DNA from: Dipylidium caninum
Taxonomy: Eukaryota; Platyhelminthes; Cestoda; Cyclophyllidea; Dipylidiidae
Length of the DNA: 64,000 nt
Direction of reading: 5' to 3'
NCBI GenBank assembly: GCA_017562135.1
Contig: QEYB01001019.1
Location: forward strand, 1-64,000
Below, in pieces: positions 40,340 to 53,146 of the stretch. Made by a program: the position numbers and the translations under genes. How positions within the stretch are numbered: position 1 is the stretch's first letter; each line of letters starts with the position of its first letter. The notes under the pieces are model-generated. The model saw nothing but the letters and a program-made list of their open reading frames with translations. It did no database searches and was not told the origin of the DNA.

Positions 40340-40372
<33 letters not shown>
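40340..40372. repeat. (GT)n microsatellite, copy A
   Basis: About 16 GT units, matched by 55742-55774 in copy B. Just downstream is a 14-G run (40739-40752; 56142-56155 in B). Confidence 0.95.
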
Positions 40373-40373
<1 letters not shown>

Positions 40374-41035
40374 CTATCTGCGTTTGTGGGCTTCGTGTTC
40401 ATTCAGCACCCTCCTGGGTAGGGACGGTGGCCAGAACAACCGCCCATTGCTTGAGTGTCATGCCTGCACCCAAAGTCCGCCTAAACCGCCACTTCTCAAT
40501 GATCACCTGGGACAGTCACTCCCTAACTTGTGAGGCTTTCTCCAGAACATGTCAAAAGAGTCCCCATCTCACATTCTCCTCAAGCTAGACATGTCAAGTG
40601 ACTGTCCTCTCACCGAAAGTGAACAAACTAGCTGCCTCCTGCGACTGGTGGCATCTCACTGCGTCGGCCGAACTCTTTCCTCCACCCATTGTCCACGACC
40701 ACTTATTAGGCAAGTCTGATCCAAGTGACAAGAGTCTCGGGGGGGGGGGGGGCAGAGCGCTTCTTTCACTACGTAGGTGCTCGTGGCACAGCAAGAAGGC
40801 CTCCGTGTGGGTGCACAGACGAGTGACCGACTCGGTGTGAATCAGAGGACATGGGGACGGCCTGCCAAGAAGACGAGACATGAAGTCGGCGCACACTTGT
40901 ATCAGAAATGAGTTCTCAACTCCGCGGTTACCATCGCCTCACGGTGGTCTGCCTCGAACCCATCACCGCCAGTGCGAGAGGCCAACCCACAGGGGATCAG
41001 ACTGCTCGCCGATTAAACGAACACCTCATGGGTGG

Positions 41036-41606
41036 TCGTAATTCGGGTGAAGGCCGCCAGTCGCGTTGGTGACGAAGAAGTACTCTCATATCCCATCAAG
41101 CGCATGACTTTCACGTGGAGCGTCACCTGTCCGAGACAAGGCAAGGAAAGGCAAGGCAAGCGGAAGGAGGTTAGTTCAAACGAGACGGAATCGGCTACAG
41201 AAGCAGCAGATGCAGTGGACGAAAAGGAAAGGGAGGCGAGGGGAGGGGAGGGGAGGGGAGAGGAGGGGAGAAGAGGGGAGGGCGAAATGCGGTCGTAGAC
41301 AGAGGTCGGGTGGTGGAATGAATGAAGGAAGGAAGGAGGGAAGGAAAAGAGGGAAAGAAGAGGAATAATGGGATGGGGTGAGGGAAGGAATAATGGAAGA
41401 GTAGAAGTGGGAGGGAAGAAAGGTGGAATCGAGGGATGAATGCACAAGAACCGATGAGACAGAGAAGGAGAAGGAGAAGGAGAAGGAGAAGCAAACGAGA
41501 CGACATGTGGGGGGTGCGTTGACGTACCTCCTGCTGCGTGTAGCCCTCGTACGCGTGGAATCGGCCCTGCATCACCATCACCTGTTTTTCCCCTTGTGAC
41601 CTTCCA
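41036..41606 (-). pseudogene. truncated PNP pseudogene, copy A
   Basis: Remnants of two exons of the minus-strand PNP gene in the right order. The exon 2 remnant (41528-41606) retains its donor GTACGT and acceptor CTTCAG but lacks 25 bp of the GTLGG region. The exon 3 remnant (about 41036-41126) begins [12 protein letters not shown], shifts frame and stops abruptly after the NYD codons. Exons 1 and 4 are absent. The intervening intron has expanded into purine-rich repeats. Non-functional. Confidence 0.85.
41230..41490 (+). repeat. purine-rich simple repeat tract
   Basis: The plus strand is almost all A and G: GGGAG/GAGGG units at 41236-41290, then GGAAGGAAGG and a (GGAGAA)n run at 41464-41490. 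It is largely absent in copy B (56626-56720) and accounts for much of the length difference between the duplicates. Confidence 0.9.
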
Positions 41607-41656
41607 CTGAAGTACACGCAGAAGGCGGGCTCAGGTGGACGCGTCGCTCGTGGCCA

Positions 41657-41689
41657 TGACGATGGCGATGGCGATGGCGATGGCGATGG
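41657..41689 (+). repeat. (GATGGC)n minisatellite, copy A
   Basis: Hexamer array just upstream of the psi-PNP exon 2 remnant. Copy B (56911-56939) has about one unit fewer. Confidence 0.85.
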
Positions 41690-42439
41690 CAACGACGAAA
41701 GCGTAGAGGAGGCAGTTTGATCCACCCTTACTGAACCCAGTCATTTGGCGTCTCGCGGCAATTGATGGCATTCAATTATGATGTCAAGTTGCGCTGATCA
41801 CGCTCGACTTCCATTCCCGTGGACTCCAGACGCCTCCATTCCTCAAAATCTCCTCCATTTCATCCCATTAGACAGAGGAGAGGCTCTTCTTCAACTTTGA
41901 GTAGCCTGACTCTTCATCTAAATCGACAAGTCGACGTAGGTGAAAGTAGGATTTTACAGGAAATAACCCTCTGCTGTTTCACATAAATATAAAACCATGA
42001 CAAATTATGTCCGCAGATAGGCGGTTTGTCTTTACTGAAATAAAACAAGTAGCATACAAAAACAAAAGGCATTTATGTGTGATCACCTCGCCGAACAATA
42101 TATTTTATACGTCAACTTTGTCGAAATCATCGAGTCAAGCTGCAGAAGGCTTTTCTTCCTGCCAACTGAATAAAGCAAATTCCCCTCAAACTATTAACGT
42201 GTCAGGTCGATTTGGCTGAGAAGTAAGTAGGAGGAGTGACAATGCCCGAGTATCTAGTCGTCGAGCTCACCTTCACAAAACATGTAAGACGCAGGCGGAG
42301 CTGAGTAGAGGCTTTCAACAATTACGGAATGAGTGGACAACGTGCGCATTTGAGCATCCAACATGCGAATAGAGCGTTTAAGAAAGACAGAGTTCGCAGT
42401 AAACAAGGCCCCTGTTGTCACCTTTCGGCGATTTCATTG

Positions 42440-42759
42440 CTCGGCAACTTGTCTCAGTGTGTCTAACACGTTCGAGGCCGTAGAAAATCCGTTCACTCGC
42501 GTTGAACTTCAAACTGAGTTCAACCCTCAATCTGTCGACGACGAATTGTCACAAGCTTCGCTCCAAATGTGACAGGGAAGCTCGCCTGATGGCGCATTAG
42601 CGAGACACGTTCTGCCCACCTAAACCATTCTTACTCTGTTCAATTAATTCTGAACCTAATTGGCATATCAGCGTCATTTCAAGTCACAATGTTTATTTAC
42701 AAATTGTGCCAGGTAATGAAGTACAAGCAGAGACCAGCGATGAACCCAGGTAATTAGGC
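42440..42759 (+). repeat. shared segment related to 35221-35537 (copy A)
   Basis: Younger pair member of a three-copy family, near-identical to 57691-58010. A 69-codon plus frame (42363-42572) is open in A and B but interrupted in the older 35.2 kb copy, so a protein is not supported. Confidence 0.7.
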
Positions 42760-43497
42760 ACTGCATGTACATTATGCGCCTGCTGAACTTCCGCTCGCCG
42801 TGGATGCATGCAAAGTGTGCGGTCTTCATCGATGCCATTGAACCGGTAACAGTGTTTGTCTTAGTAAAATGCATTTGTACTGCTGCGCACAAATGCGAAT
42901 AGCCGCAATGACATTCCGCCGACTGAGGAGAGTTAGGCCTTTAAGCGCTCCTCTTCAAGGAGAAGTGGATGAGGGCGCGGAAGGGATGACACGAAGTGGC
43001 CCGCTTCGCCACACCCTACTGTCGCGAATTCAGCACTCACTGAATTGTTTCTCGAGCATTTGCTGTGGACAGTTGACGCCGTCCCACGGGTGCAGCAGCC
43101 TCTTGACGCAGAAGCCACGGCAACGCAGTAGGCAAATGTCGAATTAACAGGCTGGTGCCCACGAAATCGCCATCTCGCCCACGCAGGCAGCAATTCGAGT
43201 CCTCACTTACTACTCAACTCGGCCCCAGTCTAGACGAAGCGGCAGTTGATTCGCAGTCAACTGCTCTTTCAGCGGTGCAACATGGAGAAGACTGGCATTT
43301 GCAAGATGTCTCCACTTGTGAGCGGTGGCAAAGATGGGTGACAGCAGTTAGACGAACAACTGTCGCTCTATGCTACGTCGTGTCAACCACAGAGAAGGTG
43401 GCCTTAGAAGGTCCAGGCCGACGACGAGTGCTTCTCGAACTACCGCCGGATGCTGAATGAGCTGAAGGTCCGAGTGGCATTTGGCGAAGTGCGTGTC

Positions 43498-43548
43498 GAG
43501 CAGCCGAGCAGCCGAGCAGCCGAGCAGGGAGCAGCCGAGCAGCCGAGT
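43498..43548 (+). repeat. (GAGCAGCC)n octamer array, copy A
   Basis: About five imperfect units. Copy B at 58752-58799 differs in unit composition, so the array has changed since duplication. Confidence 0.85.
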
Positions 43549-44308
43549 ACCAGACCACTAATGTCATGCATGCTTCATGCACACATCCACCGTTCTGGCC
43601 TCCCCTCACTCTCACTCACTCACTCACAATTGGGCTTCTCTCGACTCACCATTCACCTCCCCAAAAGTGAGAAATGCGATGCACTCGCGGACGGGGATGT
43701 GACCCTCTGTGCTTGTGGATTTCAGGCTCAATCACCCTCCGCTCAACTGAGCTGCACGTGTGTCGGACGCTGTCCCATGAAAGAAAAAGCATCGAGTACT
43801 GCGAGGGTGTCGCGCCTCGGCACCTCGGCTAAACCCACCATTTTAGGGAAAGAGCACTCCGTTGCCAAGGGACACGCAATGGGGAGCTTAGCACTGAAGC
43901 TCGCTGCGACCAAGAAACTACTGATTTCTGCGGAGGCGTGTCTCATCTCCCCAAGCTCGCCGGAACCATCACTTCACCCAAACACAAAAGACGTCTTCTC
44001 GGACATCCCCTTGAAGACAGAGGTGGCAAGAGACACTCCCCCATGCACAATGCAACCTACGTGACAGCTGCTGAGGCTGGTGGCATCTCACTGTGCATGC
44101 CGAGCCCCACCTGACCGTGGCCAAGTGAACAAACTCACCAATGCGAACACGTGACGAGACATCTCGCCTTCTTCCCTCCCGACTCATCTCTACACCCCCG
44201 AGTGTATACTTCACATCCTTCGTTGTACACTAAATCAAAAGTGTCCAGCAATTGCGAGAGCAGCCACGGCCACTACTGACGCCGCAGACCAGAGGGTGGC
44301 TGACGCCG

Positions 44309-46020
44309 TCACAGGTTGGCCAGAACACGGGTGAGGAGGGTGGCGATGGTGTCACCGCGTTGGCGACCCGTCTGAAGCACGTCTTCGTGATCAGTCTTCT
44401 CAGTGCGGTCAATTTCGAAGACCTCGCGGTTGGTGACCAGGGAGAGGCCGAGCACACGCATGCCCACGTGGTGGGCCACAATGGTCTCCGCCGTCGTGCT
44501 CATGCCCGCCACGTCTGCGCCCAACAGTCGCAGGGCGCGCGCCTCCGCCGGAGTGTCGTAGGTGGGGCCGCAGCAGCACACGTAGACACCCTCATGCATC
44601 AGCTCTCCAATTCCCATCTCCTCGGCTACGCGCAAGGCCAGTTGGCGCAACTCCTTGGGGTAGATGTTCGACAGAGCAGTGAATCGGGGACCGAACCTGC
44701 AACCAAGGGCATGGAGATTTGGTGGGAGAGACAAAGAGGCGTGTGGAGAAGGCGTTCGCAGGGTGGCTGCTGGAGGAGTGAATAAAGCGTGTCAGTGGAT
44801 GCTGAAGAGCCCAGCCCAGAGGCAGTGAGGTCGAAGTTGACGCACAGCCGCTAGGCTACGAGAAACGGTCTTTGGCAGGAACAAGTGCAACTTGTCTCGC
44901 TTCACGCGATTGACAATCCCCCTCTCTAAGCCTCGTCCCAATCCACCAAATGGTGAAAACTGCCTGACTTGACCCAATCGAGTGTGGCGAAGGCGGACAT
45001 GACGCCTCGAGAGGGCTTCCACTTGGCCGATTCGGTGTGAAACAGAGGACAAGCGAACCGTCTGCTCAAACGAGCCATTAGGTCGGCGCACACTTGTGGC
45101 AGAACGTAGGCCCCACATCCACTGTCAGCGCCGCCTCACAGTCGTCTGCATTACACGAGACGAGCGTCACTTCAGCCACCACGCAAATGACACGCGAAAC
45201 AGGCAGTTATCAGGCAATCATCGCCAGGCAGCCTCACCTGTCGTCATTGGGACCGGTCAGTGGGTTGATGCCGGCGAGTGCGGCAATGCTTATGTGGTCC
45301 TTCATCACCATGATATCTCCAACGTCGTAATTCGGGTGAAGACCGCCTGTCGCGTTGGTGACGAAGAGGTACTCGCATCCCATCAACCGCATGACTTTCA
45401 CGGGGAGCGTCACCTGTCCGAGGCAAGGCAAGCGGAAGGAAGTTAACTCAAACGAGACGGGGCCTGGATCAGAAGCAGCAGATGCAGTGGACGGGCACGA
45501 GCTCGAGCTCGAGCACGAGCACGAGCACGGGGAAAGGGAGAGGGAGGGGAAGAGGAAGGCGAAATGTGGTCGCAGTCAGAGGTCGGGCGGTTGAATGAAT
45601 GAATGAAGGAGAAGGAGAAGGAGAAGCAGACGGGACGACAGGTGGGGGTGCGTTGACGTACCTCCTGCTGCGTGTAGCCCTCGTACGCGTGGAATCGGCC
45701 CTGCATCACCATCACCTGTTTGCCCCCGAGTGTGCCAAACACCAAATTCCCCTTGTGACCTTCCACTGAAGTACACGCAGAAGGCGGGCTCAGGTGGACG
45801 CGTTGCACGCGAGGATGGTGAAAGCGTAGAATACGCAGCTCAACTCACCGGTACTCGACGGCATGCCTGGAATGTCTGTGTATGCGATGTCCACGCGGTC
45901 AGTCACGCGGTTGCCCAGTTGGCCCAGTCCCGAACCGCAAATTATCCCCACCAACGGGGTGATGGAGACTCGCTTTCGCAGGAAATCGCATATCGCCTTC
46001 GCGTCCTCGTAGGCGCCCAT
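44309..46020 (-). CDS. PNP: purine nucleoside phosphorylase, intact copy
   Basis: Trimeric PNP of 279 aa, cleaving purine nucleosides with phosphate to base plus ribose 1-phosphate (purine salvage, cytosolic). Exons: 45849-46020, 45662-45765, 45238-45413 and 44309-44696. Introns are 83, 248 and 541 bp. All phases fit. Numbering runs 3 behind human. Present are the phosphate loop GIICGSGLG (Ser30), His61, [10 protein letters not shown] (Arg81, His83, Tyr85), [23 protein letters not shown] (Met216), SLVTNRE (Asn240) and TDHEDVL (His254). The purine-binding acid is Asp198 (PTYDTPAEA) where human PNP has Glu201, and Ala117 of the human enzyme is Thr here. An in-frame upstream ATG at 46113 would precede the TATA-like site, so 46020 is preferred. 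Likely active, perhaps with altered base preference. Confidence 0.93.
45490..45533 (+). repeat. ACGAGC/GAGCTC minisatellite in PNP intron 2, copy A
   Basis: Array of GAGCAC and GAGCTC hexamers. Unit order differs at 60745-60786 (copy B) and it is short at 56606-56623 (psi-PNP B). The GAGCTC units make it locally palindromic. Confidence 0.85.
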
Positions 46021-46094
46021 GGGCACAGGGTGGAGCGACTGCGAGAGAGCCAAAGAACACTTCGCGTCTTCGCTTGTCCGACAACGTGCAAGCC

Positions 46095-46153
46095 TATTTA
46101 AAGACGTGGCCACGGACGCATTGTCTCGACCACGCCCGCCTCCTCCTGATTGG
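46095..46153 (-). promoter_or_regulatory. TATA-like and CCAAT promoter of minus-strand PNP, copy A
   Basis: Read on the minus strand, CCAAT is at 46149-46153 and TTTAAATA at 46095-46102, about 75 bp before the ATG at 46020. The spacing between the two elements (about 50 bp) is usual for animal core promoters. Copy B has the same pair at 61404-61408 and 61350-61357. Confidence 0.55.
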
Positions 46154-48739
46154 CTGGCCAGCCAGACCTACTGTCTGCTCCTCGCCGCCGCGGCACAACC
46201 GTCGAGCGCGTCTACAAGCACACCCCAACCCCCGACTATTTGCATTTACGCCGCATTGGCACTTCTAACCTGATTACTCACTGTAGTGGCGGATTGACCT
46301 CCGCCATTCCCAAAATCAAAACTCGGTCAGGGTGTTTATTTTATTCACGGCTAAACCACCGCCGGTGTTCTATGCCATGGCGTCACACGACTGGCACACG
46401 CCGAGATGGAAGTCGTATGACCTGGTGTTTGTCTGCGTTGGCCACTCGTGTCCACCTCACTGTTGTGCCTGCTCCAGCGAGGCAGCCATAGACCTGTCAC
46501 ACGTCTGCAGAACCCCTGAAAAGGATCGCCTTCTCCCTTCCTCCTTCCCTTCCTCCTTTCCATTTCCATTTCCTCTTTCACCTCATCACCTCGTCACCTC
46601 ATCGCCTAATCACCTTATCACCGCCACACGCCTCAAGTCTTCCCCTTGCGCGTCACGCCGCATTCCTGGGATGCCGAGTTGCTGTACCCTTGGCGCCGCC
46701 CAACCTCGAATGAGGAGGCGAGAGTCGCCTGGCGCGCCAGGTCCCACTTACTCTTGCCTGCGAGTGACAGCCAGCAGGCAGATGGTGCATTCACAACTCC
46801 GGCAAGGCAATTTCTGGCGACATTCGTGTCAGTGTAGGACCTCGACGACACACGCCATCAACAGCTTGGCCGACATGCATTGTGCACGTCGGACCAATGA
46901 ACCAACCAATCTACGACTGGTGAACCAGCACAAACTTAGCGTGTGCAACTCGATCACTGCTGAGGCGGGAAGCGGTCCGGTTCGACAAGCAGAGAGTGAC
47001 GTGGATAAATGTAATGCCAGGCCTTCTACACCCCTCGGACGACACGTCCAACCACGCAATCGAGCCTCACCTGACGATTTGAACGGAGCAGTTGAGCGCG
47101 GTCGACAGATGGCACGGACATCGAGCATGCCACGTCACCGGCACCGGACACAACACCTTCAATGCATCCTCCCACTTCACTGGAGGCCAAAACAACCAAT
47201 AAATTTGTTTAATAACGTCGTTCACTGCACAGGAAAACAACATGCTTACCAATTGCTCAAACGCACATTATTGGAATATTTCCGGCCGACCTGTGGACTA
47301 CTTCCTCGACGCCGCGTTCCTCGGGGCGTTGGTGCCTAGTGTCCGCGCAAGTAAATATTTGCTTCAGCCCCGGAAGTGAATCAACACTTCAGTCAGTCAG
47401 TCAGCATCCACACCGGGCTGCAGTGAGTTACCTCGTCTAAACCCACGTCGCCTCGCAGTGCGGGCGGACATGTGGCGGTGTGTGAGACCGCGGTGCTCTC
47501 TCTGCGCTCCGGCAGCCATGTCTTACACGACCATCTCAAAAGGCACTTTCGCCACCCAATGAAACGAGTGTGCACGTCGGCAGGAGAGTCCGGTGCGGTA
47601 GGACGGACTCAAGACACGGCCGCAACGCCTACCTATATTCTATCTAATCTCAGGAACCTCGGAGGCGAGGAGTGCAGTGCATTGGTTTTCAGGGCCCATT
47701 GGGAGCACTTTGCAGAATTGAAAGTCGGAAGGCGAGGTGGGGGATCACGACACCAGCGTGGCCATTGTGCATTAAAGGGAATCATTGGAAGAGCGACAGA
47801 CCTCGCGACAAGGAGTCGAGCTGACGAGCCCCAACTTACACTCTTTCGTCCAGTGGGCGACTCACACACACGCATCAGCGATAGCAGAAGCAGCAGAGGA
47901 GGCCTCAGGAAGTCGGATGTGCCGACGGACAATAGGCATCACAGTCTCATTCAGCGAATCGCATGCTTTCCTCCTACCTGCGAGTGCTTCCCTAAGCAGT
48001 GGCATTACACTTACGCTGGTCGTACACCGTAGTCGACACTCTCGACGCCTTCCCGTTCTGCCAAGAGCTGACAGCAGCCACCACAAGCACAGACACATTC
48101 TACACCTTCGCCCAGGAAACGTCACCAGTGAATAAACTAACTCGCCCTTCTTCATCAAGCCCATCAAGGCTACTCGCCTCGCAAGTACTGCCGCATTCCC
48201 AACAAAGAGCCGCCTCTCCCGCCACGCACTTCACACTTGCTTAGCATGAATCGCACAGGCCAAAGTAACGTAATGACATTGACGACAGCAACTCTTCCTA
48301 CTGACACGTGTGAACATTTGCCCCATAGGAAAAGACCGCCTTTCTCTCGGTGTCCTCACCTATTTACCGAGACGTCAGCCATGCACGGCTCTAGCGGGTG
48401 GAGAATCTCGACTAAAGCACGTGTCGATCGGTGGCCGGACAATTCTCGGCGTATGCTCGCCTTAACTCCACCTGCCAATTCCCTCAGAGATCCTTGCAAC
48501 AGCCTTCCGCCTTGGAAGACAGCTTACTCTCATTAGGGCGGCGAATGCCAGGTCGCCGTGGGTCGTCGGTGCGACCACCAAGTCGGAGAGAGACTCGAGG
48601 GCGAAGCGTCGTGATACCTCACTTGCATGTTCCACCAACATCGTCCCGCTATTTGCCAAAAGTCATGGAGCCACTTTGCCAATCTTGTCGTCCACCAAGC
48701 CCTGGTTCGCACACGAGGTTGTCGGAGTGGTGGAAGGGA
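46154..48739. other. 5' flank of minus-strand PNP, no supported gene
   Basis: A 335-codon plus-strand frame (46332-47339) spans this flank but is low in complexity and is truncated by a single-base change in the duplicate copy, so it is not accepted as a gene. No other gene is seen. Confidence 0.6.
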
Positions 48740-51700
48740 GGAGAAGGTGTCATACCAGACAACACACATCATCTTCTGGCATTACTCGACCGAGGCGCAT
48801 TTCTACTCCTCGCTGATGCCCGCGGGTCATCACCAGACACTTCGTGAGTGACACGCGCTTCGTGGTTGCGCCTCACGACACAGGCAAATAAGTCGCGTCG
48901 GTTGAGCTGTTCCTCCACATCGCCTTCCACAGCGCACTAACTCGGGCGTTTCTGGCCCCCTGCCTCAGTGACAGCTGACACCAAGTACTGCATATGGCCA
49001 GGGTGACATTAGAGCAGTTGTGATGGGCAACTTCTATCCACCAAACTGTTAACGACTATGCTGCAATACCGCTCTCTCGACTTCATCCACAAGAACGCCT
49101 CCCAGACGCCTAGCCAAAGCTCGCCTCAGGGAGTATCCCAGTGTGAACAGCCTTTGGCCGCCTAAAAGCATTCCCGCCAGTGGGTGAGCAAACCACGGAG
49201 ATGAAGGAGGTAGACGACGCACACGCAAGCTAGCCAGATAAGGGCAGTACGAGGAATAGAGACGGCGCACCACTTCCAGTGTTGACTTCACGACAGATCA
49301 CAGTGGCGAGGAAGCAAATAACGCTTCTTCTGAAGCATCACTTCTCGACTTGATGCAACGCTTCCACCGTCACCGCCACCGCTCCTCTCGCATCTTCCAT
49401 CAGCAGCGGCGTAGGAGGTTCACACTTAACATCACCCCACTCCTCACTTTGCAACCTCGAAGTGGCAGCTCTCCCTTGGCCTCTAACGAAGCCCCTCGAT
49501 TGACAACAGCCACCCAAATGATGTCCAGTAGCTTGAAAGCAGGATCCCCACTGACTCGCCCCTGCCGTCCTCTCATTTCCCAGCTTCTCGGTGAAGTCAC
49601 TCTCACTGTCGCGACGCGGATAAGACATCCCACATTGCCCCCCACCCCCCACCCCCCACTTACTATCTCACACGACCAGAAATCCCATTAGATCAACTAT
49701 TCCCACCAGTCCACTGGTCGCAATAATATGCAACTGTCCCAGCCCACACTCCACATTTCTCTCAACATTACGCAACACGCAGGCGCCAATGCCCACTGCT
49801 ACCTTGAATGCAGACGCAAACAGATGCCCCGAATCATTTCGATATGTCCACGACTCCGCCACCGAATATACGGCTGAGGCAGCATAATAACCTCCTCCCT
49901 GCCCTGACACCATTCAGCGCGCAATAAATATGCCTGTCAAGCATAAGGAGAAAAGTTTTTCTCATGACACCCTCTTCCATCCTCCACACTTCGCAAAAAC
50001 CAGTGCTCAGACCTCCAAATTGACAATATCACCGACATGATGGTCTCGTCCAAGACGATTTACTGCGATCTACCAATAAACACATCCCCCACACCCACAC
50101 CTTGACCCCAACAGGCGCTATTTGCACCCGCATTTCATTAGTTCCACCTCCTCTCCCATCTTCCTACCTACTACGGCTTATCTGCCAAACTCCCCATTCA
50201 CTTAGCCCCGACAGCCAACAACAAAACAACTCCGCAACTGACCGACCTCACCGCCTATCAAGTCTCCGTCAACTGCACAAATGAGTCTACTCTTGACGTC
50301 TCTCCCGCCTAAGCTCCCGCAGTGACCGCAAAACAACGCAAGAGTCAAATACATCTCATATCCATTTCGTGCTGCCGACTTCTACACACCTATGAAGATG
50401 TGCACTTTACTTTGTTGCAATACCAACCAACCACCTTTGTGTCCTCAACCGAACAAAATTCACCTGTCCACTAGACAGCCGTTGCACAAATTAGTCTACC
50501 CATCACTAAATCACTCTCATACAACTTCCTCTCTTTTGTCACCAGACAGCATAACACTTCCTCCGATTCCTCCTCGTCGTATCCACCTTCAACCCATCCA
50601 CCAATACAACCACCTCTCAGTCACCCTCATTACCACCTCCCTCTAACCGCACACATATATTCGTTACCCTGGAGTGGACGAAAACACACATCAACCTACC
50701 GAAATTGCACATCTTCTTAAGTCAACTGCTTTTGGCAACTCCATCAACCGTGGTCGCCAGTGGTGCCAGTTGTTCGGCGAAACACACTAACCCAGTGCTC
50801 CGGCAAAACTACATCACTTGAACAATAATAATGCCTAAACAACCTCAGTCAGGTTCGTCAGTCGGCCCAAAGAGCCCTTAACCACTTACACAAATGCCTC
50901 CACGATCTCTTTCGAAATACTGGTACATTTCGGGCGACGTCGCCCCATACCCTTATTCCCCTTCCCAGTGCGGGTCGTGTCGCCAACGACATTCGCTGCA
51001 CGATATTCGAGATGAAACCACGCACAAACCCACTATTCATCTCCTACCAGTACTCATCGACTGCGGCACACACACAAACACTACCCCGCAGGTTTCCACA
51101 AATCTCCACGTTCGACTTCGCTGACCCCACTTGATATCCACTTCTCGCTCACACACATCCACCTACAGGAATTCTAGTGGGCAATATACCCACCCTCCAA
51201 TCCCCAATCTCCATCTTCAAGATGTCTCCATCTACTCACTACAACTGACAATCACTCTGATCACTGAAAAATACACAATGCAAAAATCCGTCACACCGTC
51301 CAAAGTAATCCTCAGTTGACTTGCAGTTTGGCTAATCAAAAAGACAATTGCAGCCGCTTGATTTGTTTATAAATGATCAAAATTAAAGTACAAACTCTAC
51401 CAGTAAATTTCATGCCAAAGTGACCAGCTCACAAATGAATCCTACGCTTTTCACTGTGCACAACTCCCTGACCTTAAACTACAGCAATAAATGTGGCCCA
51501 AATATGGTCACCATAATGCAAGTGCATAAGTAGGTACGACAATAAGACATACTCAACTATCAGACGCTTTTGAAGCTTCCAGCCAACTAGAAGAAGCGGC
51601 AACGCTTTCGCACCCTGATGCCCGTTGCATTCTTTGGCCTCGCCCAACTCATCTCCTCCGTATATAGTCCTCGTGCATTCTACCACGTTCTTCAACACAG

Positions 51701-53146
51701 GTAACGAAGAAGGACGTCTGCAATCGGGCTACTCACGAACATTCATACACTGCAAACCAAACTCACAACCACGCGAGAGCAACAACAAGAAATATGCAGC
51801 TAATCGAGGAGGAGGGAAGGAAGAAAGTATCGCTGAATTCGATTTCCCATAATCAAAGCGAATATCAGCCAAGATGGTTGTCGCGAAAAGCAGACTGTCA
51901 CAGGAGAGCTGCAGAGCAATCCACACGGAAGCACACACGCCCATCAACCAACCACCATTCACCGTCCACCGACATCTCATTTCGAGTCTTGTGGTAGAAT
52001 AAAAACGGCAATTCAAAGTCATGTTGGAGGCGAGGTAGTGTTCTCCGCATTCACAAAGGTAAAAGGCAAAAAAGGTGGCTCGTCCGCAGGGGAGGTTTTG
52101 TTCATAGTGAAATCGCTGAACACATCAATTCATTCGTGTTAGCAAATTGTGGTCATGACTAGCACTATATAAGTATAGCTCTCAATGACAAAACATACTT
52201 TTCGCCAACGCGTGATATTACGCAACAGCGTTTAAGAATTCACCACATAGCAGGACTAACATAGGCATGTGCAAACTTAAGTCAATGGTAATTAATTTGC
52301 ATTCCAAACATGCGAAATGAGATCTCCACTATCGGTTACATCTACACGGTTGTTAGATTCAGTTTTCAGCCTACAGAGACGGTGCAATAGGTGCGAAAAT
52401 CAACTCGCCGAACTGTGGCATTCAGCAGTGTCTGTTTAATATCAACCAGAAATAATAAAACACGCATTCGCCTCTGTGACTGCCTGCCAAGCCACGGATC
52501 GCTTCTAAGTAAACACGATATCCTTGTGACCGCAGCACCGATCTCTTCTTTGCGCATTAATCAGTGTGATTAACCTGCAAATGTGTGCGGTCGAAGGCAT
52601 TCAGACCGAAAGTACTCACGGAATTCCGTCACCCGTAGGGCTGCTAAACGGCTTTCACGACTCCGAGCGTGCGCTGCAATGCCAAAAGCTCCTTGCCATC
52701 ATACCTTCTCGTTCTCTCAAGTAGTTGTAGCTTTCAGGACGCACTCAGGTAATAAGATGAACTCTTTTGGAAGGACACATTGCTCTCGCCACTTTTCTTG
52801 TGACTCTCGTTGCCATCGCAGACAAATCAAAATGCAGAAAGAACACATAAAACAAATAATTTGGAAAATTTCTGCCACAACACGTTTTTCTTTTGGTAAG
52901 CGCCTTCCAATTCGCAAATGCACGTACCACAATCTTATAATTAGATCTCAGTCTTATACCAAAATTGTATAAGCATGAGACTGACTTTGCCAAACTCAAG
53001 TCTACAGCAATTCATGTTCCGACGTAGAAAGTGCGCATGACTTCAGGTAACGAGCGAAATAAAATTGTTCAAATGGTTCACACGCCGACCTTGGAGTAGA
53101 GGTCGACGTCGTCGCAACATTCAAATTGGCGATTGGTGGGTTCCGC
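48740..53146. other. right part of duplication unit A, no supported gene
   Basis: Its duplicate partner would lie beyond the window. No exon series is recognised. A G-poor strand-asymmetric tract (listed separately) occupies 49.3-51.3 kb. The PNP2 promoter region is at the right end. Confidence 0.5.
49340..51320 (+). other. strongly G-depleted (C/A/T-rich) strand-asymmetric tract
   Basis: The plus strand here is rich in C, A and T and very poor in G. Line 50581-50640, for example, has a single G in 60 bases, and 49640-50700 is similar throughout. It is not a simple repeat. The cause is unknown: a transcribed non-coding strand with mutational skew, or degraded CA/CCA-rich satellite. Confidence 0.65.

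Larger units (their letters stand above)
38512..48739 (+). repeat. PNP duplication unit, copy A
   Basis: Near-identical to 53941-64000 in direct orientation. The offset is 15429 at the left end, 15403 near 41.0 kb, 15251 from 42 to 45.4 kb and 15261 at the right. Most of the change is one net loss of about 153 bp in copy B between 41.0 and 42.0 kb. The repeat starts inside the last exon of PNP1/PNP2. It is truncated only by the window end, so the full unit is probably about 15.4 kb (38512-53940). A false duplication from haplotype assembly cannot be excluded from sequence alone. Confidence 0.92.

Noticed and set aside
28383..40372. Dinucleotide arrays considered as CRISPR-like or tandem gene repeats
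   Set aside because: They are plain TG/AC microsatellites without unique spacers, in eukaryotic intronic or intergenic DNA.
42363..42572. 69-codon frame identical in copies A and B
   Set aside because: Interrupted by a stop in the diverged 35.2 kb relative. Identity between A and B only reflects recent duplication.
44252..44785. 177-codon plus-strand frame (and 59506-60081 in copy B)
   Set aside because: Antisense shadow of PNP exon 4, whose catalytic motifs define the minus strand as coding.
46332..47339. 335-codon plus-strand open frame
   Set aside because: Low-complexity, no domain, and broken by a single-base indel in the near-identical copy (61587-62468), so it is not under coding constraint.
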